The notes beneath the pieces are model-generated. The model had not been told where the DNA came from, searched no databases, and was given only the letters and a program-made list of their open reading frames with translations. This document shows positions 10,337-18,936 of a DNA stretch of 64,000 bases, one piece after another. Source of the stretch: Acidobacteriota bacterium (GTDB taxonomy: Bacteria; Acidobacteriota; Terriglobia; Terriglobales; Acidobacteriaceae). The translations under genes and the position numbers were made by a program. The first letter of the stretch is position 1, and every line of letters starts with the position of its first letter. The DNA is taken from NCBI GenBank assembly GCA_003225555.1, contig QIAM01000024.1:1-64000 (forward strand), given 5' to 3'.

Positions 10337-10434
10337 CCGGGCGCTAAATTGCGCTCCGGTCACGGAAGCAAGTGCGCTAGATCATTGACAAGACGCTAAG
10401 AGCCAGCGCAATAACTCGCATCGATCCACAGTTT

Positions 10435-10797
10435 TCATGGGAGCGTTATTTCCAGGTAGGCATCAGTTCGCCACCACAGAAACGGAATCCGCGCCGCCCA
10501 ATATTTTCGGTTGATGGCCTTGCGGGCGTGGGCGTGCTCCTCCGGCGGCAAAATCCTAGCGATGGCGTCGAACATGGGACCCGTGATCACGCCCCGAATT
10601 GTGCATGGAGCCACGCGCACTTGGGGATTGTTCCGGATCCGCTTGTACTTCCCCGAGTCGGAGCGCGTCATGATGTAAAGCCTCTCATCCTCTTCACCGA
10701 ACCACACAGGAGTCGCCACCGGAGTGCCGTTCTTCCTGAGCGTGGTCAAGGAAATGTATTTGTGTCCTCGGATCGCTGCCGGAACGGGGCTTGCCAT
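10435..10797 (-). CDS. PPOX-class flavin/F420-type split-barrel oxidoreductase
   Basis: 120 residues with the pyridoxamine-5'-phosphate-oxidase-like split barrel: YISLTTLRKNGTPVATPVWF, LYIMTRSDSGKYKRIRNNP and VRVAPCTIRG match the PPOX class usually annotated as F420-dependent. Members reduce or oxidise small molecules with FMN or F420; the substrate is unknown. Stands alone between gap and the divergently transcribed kinase gene. Confidence 0.85.
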   Translation of the reverse strand: MASPVPAAIRGHKYISLTTLRKNGTPVATPVWFGEEDERLYIMTRSDSGKYKRIRNNPQVRVAPCTIRGVITGPMFDAIARILPPEEHAHARKAINRKYWAARIPFLWWRTDAYLEITLP

Positions 10798-10907
10798 TCC
10801 CCGATTGTAGCCTGTCCCCAGGGGTTCCTCCCTCGGCTGTCACCAATGGTTCGTAACCGGGCCTGCCAGATTGCTCCGGTCCAGCGATCTGTGTTACAAG
10901 CCTGAAC

Positions 10908-11870
10908 ATGCGCAAATGGATGCGCGACCGCTTACAGCGTCGCAAAAAAAAGGATCCTGAACCGGCGGGTACGGCGGCGCCTCCGCCATTACAGCCGGCA
11001 TATTTTGAAGCGGAAGCGTCGTCAGCCCCAGCTCCGGAAGCCACTCGGGAGCCCGGGCCTCCCGCAGCATCTGAAATGGAGTCCGCCCCTCCTTCCCGGA
11101 AACCATCAGTCACAGAGCCCTCCGAGCAGCCAGAGGATATGCCCCGTGCAAGACGGCAGCCCGGGCCAGCGGGACCCGCTGATCGCGGCGGTCGCACTCG
11201 TCGTCGGCGCGGCGGCCGAGGACGAGGTGGACGCGGTCGCGAGCAGGCAGTAGCTCAAGCCTTTACGCCAGCTGCCGTGAAGGGGGCAACTACATCCTCT
11301 TCGGTGGAAGAAGAGACGCCGGAAGGCGAAGCGGAAGCAGCCGCTGCCCCGATGATCGAGGTCCCGAAGGTCCCCGCCGCTGCTTCGGCCCCGCAGCGCC
11401 CGCCTAAGGGGATAGTGGTGCTGGCGATCGGGCTGCCCGGTTCGGGCAAGAGTACGTGGTTCAAGCGGCACAGTGTGGTTCCACTCTCCAGCGACATGGT
11501 GCGCTCCTTGCTGTTTGACGACGTGCGCGAGCAGCGCTTTCAGGACCTGGTCTTCTCCAACCTGCGATCCATGCTGAAGGCGCGCCTGATCGCGAAGCGT
11601 CCTACGAATTATGTGGACGCTACCAATCTCACCCCACAGGAGCGCCAGCACTGGATAAAACTCGCCAAGGACTATGGCTACGAAGTGCACGCCGTGTACT
11701 TCGATGTGCCTCTAGATGTCTGCATCGAGCGTCACTCCCGCCGCGACCGCGTCGTCCCCGAGGATGTCATGCGCCGCATGGCAGCCAAGCTGAAAGCTCC
11801 AGCGTTCACCGAAGGCTTCGCCAAAATCACGGTAGTGCGAGTGAAGAAGAAAGAAGAAGCCACCGACTGA
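10908..11870 (+). CDS. P-loop (polynucleotide-kinase-like) kinase with Gly/Arg-rich N-terminal tail
   Basis: 320 residues in two parts. Residues 1 to about 165 are low-complexity: a basic start (RDRLQRRKKK), a Pro/Ala/Glu-rich stretch and a dense block RRRRGGRGRGGRGR near residues 98-111. Residues 165-315 form a small kinase of the AAA_33/T4 polynucleotide kinase type: VLAIGLPGSGKST (Walker A), SSDMVRSLLFDD, NYVDATNLTP, VYFDVPLDVCIERHSRRDR and VVPEDVMRRM. Such kinases phosphorylate RNA/DNA ends or small molecules; the RGG-like block suggests RNA binding. Substrate unknown. No signal peptide. Confidence 0.8.
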   Translation: MRKWMRDRLQRRKKKDPEPAGTAAPPPLQPAYFEAEASSAPAPEATREPGPPAASEMESAPPSRKPSVTEPSEQPEDMPRARRQPGPAGPADRGGRTRRRRGGRGRGGRGREQAVAQAFTPAAVKGATTSSSVEEETPEGEAEAAAAPMIEVPKVPAAASAPQRPPKGIVVLAIGLPGSGKSTWFKRHSVVPLSSDMVRSLLFDDVREQRFQDLVFSNLRSMLKARLIAKRPTNYVDATNLTPQERQHWIKLAKDYGYEVHAVYFDVPLDVCIERHSRRDRVVPEDVMRRMAAKLKAPAFTEGFAKITVVRVKKKEEATD

Positions 11871-11950
11871 CCCGCAACCTCTCACCAACGTGGTCTTCCC
11901 GCGCGGCTGAATCTCGAAGGGGATGGGAGATGGACTATCCAGCCAAACAG

Positions 11951-12027
11951 CCGCGAAGCGGCGTAAGAATGCAGCCCACGGCGCAACCCGTGGGTAAGAG
12001 GTGGAAGGGAACAAGCCCCAGCGGGGC
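11951..12027. repeat. Intergenic triple-hairpin repeat
   Basis: Three short hairpins in a row: CCGC-gaa-GCGG (11951-11961), CCCACGG...CCGTGGG (11975-11994) and GCCCC-agc-GGGGC (12015-12027), separated by gtaagaatg and aagaggtgg-type linkers. I associate this arrangement with intergenic repeats of Acidobacteria. It has no T tract, so it is not a classical terminator. It lies between convergent genes. Confidence 0.6.
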
Positions 12028-12070
12028 GAAAGACAAGCTACGACAGACTCCGTAGGGACGATACCCGCAT

Positions 12071-12676
12071 CTACTCCCTGAGATACGGCAGCAACTCTTT
12101 GAACGCAGCCGATCCCGAAGACCGCATGAGTTCGTAGATCATCATCTCGGTCGAGGAGATGACAGCACCGGCCGCGCGCATCCTGTCCAAGCCAATCTTC
12201 CAATTCCATTCCGTCCGCGAACCGACCGCATCAGACGCAACATGCACCAGGTATCCTTCGCGGAGCGCGCCCAGCGCCGTTTGCATCACGCAGATGTGAC
12301 TCTCCATGCCGCACAGCAGAAGCGTGTTGCGATTACCCGGCAACCGCTTCAGCATGGTGCAGAACACATCGCTGCCAAAGCAGGAGAACAGTTGCTTGTC
12401 GATGGCTTCGGTTTGCGGAAGCAGGGAAGAAATCTCGGGAACCGTTCCACCGAGTCCTTTCGCGTATTGCGTGCTGACCAGCGCAGGAATCTTCAGAATG
12501 CCCGCCGCCCGAATCAAGAGCCGTGAGTTGCGAACGAGTTGCTCCTTCTGAAAAATCGGCGGCAGAAGTTTTGACTGGATATCCACCACAACGAGGGCGC
12601 ACTGGTCGGCCTCCAGCGGGCGTCGAGCCATCTCCGCATAATCTGCCGGGCCGATGCGATTTAAGGCAGTAACCAT
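12071..12676 (-). CDS. Isochorismatase-family cysteine hydrolase
   Basis: 201 residues from ATG 12676. The isochorismatase/YcaC-like fold shows the catalytic Asp (VVVDIQSKLLPPI), the conserved Lys region and the nucleophile segment LCGMESHICVMQTALG. Members hydrolyse amides or esters such as nicotinamide, isochorismate or carbamoyl compounds. The short, YcaC-like form gives no substrate clue. The frame is open upstream to 12934, but that part overlaps the DUF3857 fragment and looks non-coding. Confidence 0.9.
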   Translation of the reverse strand: MVTALNRIGPADYAEMARRPLEADQCALVVVDIQSKLLPPIFQKEQLVRNSRLLIRAAGILKIPALVSTQYAKGLGGTVPEISSLLPQTEAIDKQLFSCFGSDVFCTMLKRLPGNRNTLLLCGMESHICVMQTALGALREGYLVHVASDAVGSRTEWNWKIGLDRMRAAGAVISSTEMMIYELMRSSGSAAFKELLPYLRE

Positions 12677-12747
12677 GACGGTATCCTCGCGCAGCGTCGA
12701 GCGCTGAAGCTGAATCGATTCTATCGCGTTGCCGGATTCCGATGGAT

Positions 12748-12996
12748 TCAGTTCTGCGTACTCGCCGCGCCGCTCGACAAGATGACCTGCTCTTCGTCCC
12801 CCGTCCTCGCCTGTTCGTAAAAGTTGCGCAGGGCCCCGTAATACTTGGGCTCGAGCAAGAGGAAATTCATCATGAGGTGTCGATTCACATGGAGAGAGCC
12901 GCCCTTGTCGTGTGCCTCGACATGGTAGGTGCACACCTTGTTATCGAGGTTCTTGAGCTGTGGCAGGTTGCGGGGAGGCACAAAGGATTGGGTCAC
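12748..12996 (-). pseudogene. C-terminal fragment of a DUF3857/transglutaminase-type exported protein
   Basis: 82 residues including LKNLDNKVCTYHVEAHDKGG, LHVNRHL and PKYYGALRNFYEQARTGDEE, which resemble the extreme C-terminus of the long DUF3857-transglutaminase proteins of Acidobacteria. The rest of such a protein (about 550 residues) should lie upstream but is replaced by another gene ending at 13014. Only a GTG is available as start. Most likely a deletion remnant. Confidence 0.45.
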
Positions 12997-13013
12997 AAAT
13001 GTTCGTAAACGAG

Positions 13014-13493
13014 CTAAGGCGCTCTGCGCGCCACCACTTCAATCGTATCTCCGGCGTGGAGTTTTGCTTCTTGACCCTTCTGCAGAGCGGTCAGCATCGC
13101 CGAAACGCCAATCGCGACGTAGCGTGCCTTGGTCGCCCCCAGTGCGCCGTCTACTGCATCGTCTGCCAGCTTCGCCGCCGCAAGAGATCCTCCTAGCTTG
13201 AGCAGCCTCATCTTGTTTCCGCCGTGGATCACGCCCTCAGGGTCCTTCATAACTGGCACCACCGGATCGGTGAATACGAGGACCATGGACCCGCTGCGCA
13301 GCAGGCGCCGCGCCCGGTGCGTGATCAGGTAGCCTTGGTAGATTTTTCCGGATGCATCCTTGGCGGTGAACGCCGTGCCCGTGGGAAGTTTCGAGCTCAG
13401 ATCGGCGGTCAGGGTCACAGTGGTTGTCTGGGCGGCGCTGATGGTCCCGAGGAGAAGCAGCGCCAACGATAGCAGGCACAGTCTGGTCTTCAT
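13014..13493 (-). CDS. Exported protein of unknown function
   Basis: 159 residues with a clear signal peptide (MKTRLCLLSLALLLLGTISA, cut before AQ). ATG 13493 gives a standard signal peptide; an alternative start at 13511 adds six residues. The mature part has a beta-rich region (TVTLTADLSSKLPTGTAFTA), a tract with RRLLRSGSMVLVF, and an Ala/Gly-rich segment (ALGATKARYVAIGVSAML), and ends in DTIEVVARR. I do not recognise the family. Confidence 0.7.
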   Translation of the reverse strand: MKTRLCLLSLALLLLGTISAAQTTTVTLTADLSSKLPTGTAFTAKDASGKIYQGYLITHRARRLLRSGSMVLVFTDPVVPVMKDPEGVIHGGNKMRLLKLGGSLAAAKLADDAVDGALGATKARYVAIGVSAMLTALQKGQEAKLHAGDTIEVVARRAP

Positions 13494-13817
13494 CTGCTGA
13501 GTGTCTGGCATCCTGTTTTAACAACCTCCCGGTCGTAACCCCCTCTCGGCTGGCCGCTGTTCGTTTCGGACCACAAAATCGAAACTGATCTGCGCTCGCC
13601 ACTCGAACAGGCGGCAGCGCAACCTGGATTCTAAGGGGGCGTGGTAACTCGTTGGAGGACCGCGCTTTACAAATGTGCGGTCACACTAGTCCGAGAAATT
13701 AAGAAGATACCTCGATCCCGTCCCGGGGAGCAATGCCACTTTTGTGCCGTGCAGGGCTCGGTCCCGAACGTATTTGACGGTTGCTTCCACGCTCACTAGA
13801 ATCGACATTAGTTCCGC

Positions 13818-13892
13818 TGCCCCCTCGTTCAACGGCTAGGACACCTGCCTCTGGAGCAGGTTATCGGGGTTCGAATCCCTGGGGGGCAGCCA
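13818..13892 (+). tRNA. tRNA-Gln (anticodon CUG)
   Basis: A complete cloverleaf: acceptor TGCCCCC/GGGGGCA, anticodon stem CCTGC/GCAGG around loop CTCTGGA (anticodon CTG at 13851-13853), T-arm with TTCGAAT, discriminator G at 13889 and encoded CCA 13890-13892. It reads CAG codons. A single gene, not part of a visible tRNA cluster. Confidence 0.96.
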
Positions 13893-14257
13893 GACCCTTT
13901 CTTTTTGTCCGAGAACGTCCTCATAGAACATCAAAAGTGCCAGTCAGCCCCAAGGGAGGTGACTTGCCGCCAAGTCCAGCACCCTGTTAGTCTCGCGCCC
14001 GATGAGACTGGGGGCGCTGGTTCTGATTCCTGTAGTGTCCATTCTTGCGTTTGGCCACGACCCCCGGCCTATCCCCGTGCGGTGCAATGGCTCGCCGCGG
14101 TTCAGAGCCCTCCTCACTTGGAAGGCAATGTTCCGGCCATGACGTTCTCCACGCCATAGAACTTCTCTGTCCCGGCCGACAGCTTCATCACCGAATTCCC
14201 GTATTTGGCAAACCGTCTTTTTCCCAGGTCAGCGTTTGTGCTACTTATAAGGGTGCT

Positions 14258-17200
14258 ATGCTCGGCGGACTCATATTCCATCGCCGGCGCTTGCCTGTAG
14301 CGCTGGCCGCAGTCACCTTGATGGGTGGCGGGTTGGCGGCATGGCGTGGCGTTGGTCCGTTTCGTTATGCGCGATTCCGCGATCAGGTGAGCTTCAGCCG
14401 TGATATCCGGCCCATCCTGAATCAGAACTGTGTCTTCTGTCACGGTGGGGTGCGCCAGAAAAACGGAGTGTCGTTCATTTTCCGGGAGGAAGCATTGGGC
14501 GTCGGCAAATCCGGACGGCCTACGATCGTACCCGGCAAGCCTGATGCATCGGAACTGATCGCGCGCATAACTTCGACAGATCCTGAAGCCCGCATGCCGT
14601 ACCACGCGCCGCCTCTTTCTTCTCAACAGATCGCGTTGCTTCGTCAGTGGATTAAGGAAGGAGCCAGGTGGGAGGACCATTGGGCATTCGTCGCTCCCAA
14701 GCCGCAACCCTTGCCCGCGGTGAAGCGGTCGGAATGGGCACGTCAACCGCTGGACCGATTCGTTCTAGCGCGACTGGAGAAGGAGCGACTGTCGCCCTCG
14801 CCCGAAGCTGAGAAGGCATCTTTGCTGCGTCGGGTTTCGTTCGATCTCACGGGATTGCCGCCCACACCGGAGGAACAGGCAGGGTTTCTGGCCGATCCGT
14901 CGCCAAATGCCTATGAGAAGCAGGTCGATCGTCTGCTCGCCTCGCCGCGTTACGGAGAGCGTTGGGCAGCATTATGGCTGGACCTGGCGCGGTACGCAGA
15001 CAGCAAAGGGTATGAAGCCGATCGGGGTCGGCCTGGCGTCTGGCCCTACCGGGATTGGGTCATTGATGCTTTCAATCGCAATCTCCCCTACGATAAATTT
15101 GTGATCACGCAACTGGCAGGCGATTTGCTCCCCGACGCCACCTTTGATGATCAGATCGCCACTTCATTTCATCGTCAGACACCCAACAACGATGAGGGCG
15201 GAACCGACGACGAGGAGTTCCGGCTGGTGGCCGCGATGGATCGCTCAGCTACCACTTGGTCTGTACTGAATGGCCTCACCATGAACTGCGTGCAGTGCCA
15301 CTCCCACCCTTACGATCCCATCCGCCACGCCGAGTATTACAAGTCGTTGGCGTTCTTCAATACTTCGCGGGACGCTGACCTTCCAGAGGACACGCCCGTC
15401 TTGTATGTTCCAAAGGACAAGACTGAATATTCGGAAGCCGCGCAGGTTCAGCGAGAGATTGCGACGCTGATGCATTCGGTGGTGGACCTGGGTCGAAAGA
15501 TGGGGGACCAGTCAGAGTGGACACCCTTGCCGATCACCGCGGCATCCGCCAGCGAGGCACGCGCCTTGCGTTGGGAGGCGGATCAATTGGAGCGACAGCT
15601 TGCCCGTCTGGCAGACGAGAAAATATCGGCCAAGAAGAGGGAGGCCAAGCGAAGGGATTTTCTCAACGCCATTGCCGAAACCAAAAAACTGGCGCGGTCC
15701 AAAGCGGGGAACAAGCCTGTTGCCTTCCAGATTCATGATGGAGAGGTGCGGGCTGCCGCCAATACTCCGGGAAAATCGGTTTATGAACTGACGGCGACAG
15801 TGAATGCGCCTGTGATCACCGCATTGCGCATCGAAGTATTGCCCGCGAACCCCGAAGCTGCCCGCCACACGCCCGAAGTCGGTTTTATTGTCAACCAGAT
15901 CGACGCCTGGATCGTACAGCCGAACGGCCGTCAGGATAAGATCCCATTCCGTTATTTCGTTTCTGATTCTAAAGAGAATCTGGAAGCAGCCGTGGGACGG
16001 GCAGCCAAGTCGGGGCAGAAGTCCACAGACCCAGAAACGGGCGGCTTTGCAGCGAATCCAAATCTTTTTCTTCCCCGTTGGACGATAGCAGTGCCAGCTT
16101 CGCCTTTGCGGCTACCCCGAGGCAGTCGCCTGAAAGTCCGCCTGACGCAAACGGAGAATGTCAGCGACAAGCCTGCTCTAGTGAGGCGGGCGCGCCTGGC
16201 CGCCAGTGCGGATTCGCGTTGGTCAGCGCTGGCGCACGACCATGACTATGGCGCCAGATTTACCCAGCTTACAAACCTGACTCGCCAATTGCAGAAGATT
16301 CGTAACGTCGAAACTCCCGTGATGGTGGAGCAGGCTGACTACGAAACACGGGAGACTCTGGAATTCGAGCGCGGAAACTTTCTAACGAAGACAGGTCCCG
16401 TCCTTACTCCGGATGTCCCTGGACTATTTCCAAAACTTCCTGCCGGCGCGCCCCGCAATCGATTGACACTTGCGAAGTGGTTCTTTATGCCGGAGCAGCC
16501 CTTGACTGCACGCACAGCGGTGAACCGCTACTGGGAGCAACTTTTCGGTACCGGAATTGTCGAGACGCTGGAGAATTTTGGCAGTGTGGGCGAAGAGCCC
16601 AGTCATCCCGAACTCCTCGATTGGCTGGCACTGCATTTTCAGAACGATCTCCACTGGGACATGAAGGCGTTACTGCGCGAACTGGTGACCAGCGCCACGT
16701 ATCGCCAGTCCGCTAAAGCCACCGCGGCGCTTATCGAGAAAGATCCGCGCAATCGCCTGCTGGCGCGTGGTCCTCAGCAGAGGCTCACCGCGGAGATGGT
16801 TCGGGATCAGGCTCTAATGGTCAGCGGACTGCTAACCGATACCCTGGGCGGCCCTCCGGTCATGCCGCCGCAACCCGAGGGTGTGTGGAACTCCGTTTAC
16901 AACGACAGCAAGTGGGTCGACGCGGCCGGTCCCAACCGTTATCGCCGGGCGATTTACACGTTTATCAAACGCACCAGCGGCTATCCCAGCTTTCTTACCT
17001 TCGATGCCTCGGATCACGATGTGAGCCTGGCACGGCGGATACCCACCAACACACCGTTGCAGGCTCTGGTGACGCTGAACGATCCGGTATACCAGGAGGC
17101 GTCCGAAGCGCTTGCTAAACGCATGATGAAGGCGACAGATGCTCTTGACGGACGTCTGAGATATGGCGCACGCTCAATTTTGTCGCGCGATGCGACAGAT

Positions 17201-17371
17201 GGTGAGCTGGCGATTTTGAGCAGATTGTACGAGGCTGCTCTCAAAGCGCCGGCCACGTCCAAGGAAGGGAAGAGCGCCGTGAGGGCGAAAGGAACGTCAA
17301 GCAAAGAAGTAGCGGCAATGACGGCTGTGGCCAGCGTTCTGTTCAATCTCGATGCTGCTCTGACCAGGTGA
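14258..17371 (+). CDS. Planctomycete-type cytochrome c / DUF1549 / DUF1553 protein (module A)
   Basis: 1037 residues. An N-terminal membrane segment (about 11-30) is followed by a PSCyt1-type domain with haem motif CVFCH (58-62), the DUF1549 domain (RRVSFDLTGLPPTPEEQ, LLASPRYGERWA, WLDLARYADSKGYE), a second CxxCH (MNCVQCHSHPYDP, near 344), and DUF1553 in the C-terminal third (TARTAVNRYWEQLFGTGIVE, SATYRQSAKAT, NTPLQALVTLNDP). Start ATG 14258 chosen because the signal/anchor follows directly; the frame is open further upstream without a domain. First gene of a tightly packed three-gene unit. Family function is unknown; an extracytoplasmic haem protein is inferred. Confidence 0.92.
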   Translation: MLGGLIFHRRRLPVALAAVTLMGGGLAAWRGVGPFRYARFRDQVSFSRDIRPILNQNCVFCHGGVRQKNGVSFIFREEALGVGKSGRPTIVPGKPDASELIARITSTDPEARMPYHAPPLSSQQIALLRQWIKEGARWEDHWAFVAPKPQPLPAVKRSEWARQPLDRFVLARLEKERLSPSPEAEKASLLRRVSFDLTGLPPTPEEQAGFLADPSPNAYEKQVDRLLASPRYGERWAALWLDLARYADSKGYEADRGRPGVWPYRDWVIDAFNRNLPYDKFVITQLAGDLLPDATFDDQIATSFHRQTPNNDEGGTDDEEFRLVAAMDRSATTWSVLNGLTMNCVQCHSHPYDPIRHAEYYKSLAFFNTSRDADLPEDTPVLYVPKDKTEYSEAAQVQREIATLMHSVVDLGRKMGDQSEWTPLPITAASASEARALRWEADQLERQLARLADEKISAKKREAKRRDFLNAIAETKKLARSKAGNKPVAFQIHDGEVRAAANTPGKSVYELTATVNAPVITALRIEVLPANPEAARHTPEVGFIVNQIDAWIVQPNGRQDKIPFRYFVSDSKENLEAAVGRAAKSGQKSTDPETGGFAANPNLFLPRWTIAVPASPLRLPRGSRLKVRLTQTENVSDKPALVRRARLAASADSRWSALAHDHDYGARFTQLTNLTRQLQKIRNVETPVMVEQADYETRETLEFERGNFLTKTGPVLTPDVPGLFPKLPAGAPRNRLTLAKWFFMPEQPLTARTAVNRYWEQLFGTGIVETLENFGSVGEEPSHPELLDWLALHFQNDLHWDMKALLRELVTSATYRQSAKATAALIEKDPRNRLLARGPQQRLTAEMVRDQALMVSGLLTDTLGGPPVMPPQPEGVWNSVYNDSKWVDAAGPNRYRRAIYTFIKRTSGYPSFLTFDASDHDVSLARRIPTNTPLQALVTLNDPVYQEASEALAKRMMKATDALDGRLRYGARSILSRDATDGELAILSRLYEAALKAPATSKEGKSAVRAKGTSSKEVAAMTAVASVLFNLDAALTR

Positions 17372-17433
17372 TTTTCATGTCAAATTCCAAAGCCAGGCCT
17401 AATGATCGAGGCGGAAGGGAAGGGAACTCCGAC

Positions 17434-18936
17434 ATGCATCCCGAGCTGCAGATGGCATTGCTGCAGGCGCAGACACGCCGTCATTTCTTGCGGACTCTGG
17501 GCGGCGGTCTGGGGACTCTGTTCGTGGGGACATCGCTGGCAGAGTATGCCGGAGCCGCGACTGATGCTGGCCGCTCCGAAACCACAAGTCTCGACTTCAC
17601 GCGCGAGCCATCCAGCCCGCTTGCTGCGTTGCCGCCTCAATTTGCTGCCAAAGTGCGGCGCGTCATCTATCTGCATATGGCCGGGGCGCCAAGCCAATTG
17701 GAACTTTTCGAGTACAAGCCTGACTTGAAACGGCTCGACGGCCAGGATTGTCCCGCGTCGTTCTTGGCGGGCAAGCGTTTCGCATTCATCAGCGGCGTTC
17801 CCAAACTCCTGGCCTCGCAGTACCCGTTCCACCAGGTCGGACAAAGCGGCCATTGGATCTCCGACCGCTTACCTCACTTGGAAAAGCATGTGGACGACCT
17901 GTGCTTCATCAAATCCATGCACACCGACCAGTTCAATCACGCACCCGCGCAACTATTGGTGCACACGGGCAATGCACGCCTCGGCTACGCTTCGCTTGGT
18001 TCCTGGGTGCTCTACGGACTGGGTACCGAGAATCAGAATTTGCCCGGATTCATCGTCTTGCTATCGGGAGGCAAGTCGCCGGACGGCGGCAAGCAACTGT
18101 GGAGCTCCGGGTTCCTGCCGAGTGTTTACCAAGGGGTGCAATGCCGTTCACATGGCGAACCCGTACTGTATCTCGACAACCCGCCAGAAGTGAGCCGCCC
18201 GCTGCGTCGCACCATGTTAGACGCGATTGATCAAATCAACCAGCAAACCTACGCCGCGTTCGGAAATCCCGAGACCATCACGCGCATCGCCCAATACGAA
18301 CTGGCGTTTCGCATGCAAATGGATGCCACCGACGCCATGGACATCCGCAAGGAACCCGCCGCGGTCCGCGCGAAGTACGGATCAAAGCCTGGCGAGGCCA
18401 GTTTTGCCAACAATTGTTTGGTGGCGCGGCGCCTTGCGGAGCGCGGTGTGCGATTCATTCAGCTGTATCACTGGGGATGGGATTCCCATGGGGCAGATCC
18501 AAAGGAAGCGCTGAACCTCGGCTTCGCCGACCGCTGCCGTGAAGTGGATCAACCGACTGCGGCCCTGTTAGCTGATCTGAAAGAGCGAGGCATGCTCGAG
18601 GACACGCTCGTTGTCTGGGGCGGAGAATTCGGCCGGACGCCCATGCGCGAGAATCGCAACGGTCAGGAAATGAAGTGGGTCGGCAGGGACCATAACCCAG
18701 GAGCGTTCACGATTTGGATGGCCGGCGGCGGGGTCAAGCCCGGAATTACCCACGGCCAAACCGATGAGATGGGATGTGAAATCGTAAAAGATCCGGTCGA
18801 GATCCGCGACCTGCATGCGACGATGCTTTACTTGCTGGGCTTCGACCATCGGAAGCTGCACTATTCTTTTCAGGGTCTCGAACAGAAGTTGACCAGCGTG
18901 AAACCGGCGCGCGTCGTGGCTGAGATTCTGGCGTGA
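17434..18936 (+). CDS. DUF1501 protein, Tat-exported (module A)
   Basis: 500 residues. DUF1501 belongs to the alkaline phosphatase/sulfatase-like superfamily; its reaction is unknown. Twin-arginine signal TRRHFLRTLGGGLGTLF. Conserved family motifs: YLHMAGAPSQLELFEYKP, HWGWDSHG (putative metal ligands), VVWGGEFGRTPM, WMAGGGVKPG and DLHATMLYLLGFDH. Starts at 17368 (GTG, overlapping the upstream stop) and 17377 are possible, but ATG 17434 has a strong purine-rich SD (aagggaagggaa) and gives a normal Tat N-terminus. It pairs with a DUF1549/1553 gene, as in Planctomycetes. Confidence 0.92.
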   Translation: MHPELQMALLQAQTRRHFLRTLGGGLGTLFVGTSLAEYAGAATDAGRSETTSLDFTREPSSPLAALPPQFAAKVRRVIYLHMAGAPSQLELFEYKPDLKRLDGQDCPASFLAGKRFAFISGVPKLLASQYPFHQVGQSGHWISDRLPHLEKHVDDLCFIKSMHTDQFNHAPAQLLVHTGNARLGYASLGSWVLYGLGTENQNLPGFIVLLSGGKSPDGGKQLWSSGFLPSVYQGVQCRSHGEPVLYLDNPPEVSRPLRRTMLDAIDQINQQTYAAFGNPETITRIAQYELAFRMQMDATDAMDIRKEPAAVRAKYGSKPGEASFANNCLVARRLAERGVRFIQLYHWGWDSHGADPKEALNLGFADRCREVDQPTAALLADLKERGMLEDTLVVWGGEFGRTPMRENRNGQEMKWVGRDHNPGAFTIWMAGGGVKPGITHGQTDEMGCEIVKDPVEIRDLHATMLYLLGFDHRKLHYSFQGLEQKLTSVKPARVVAEILA

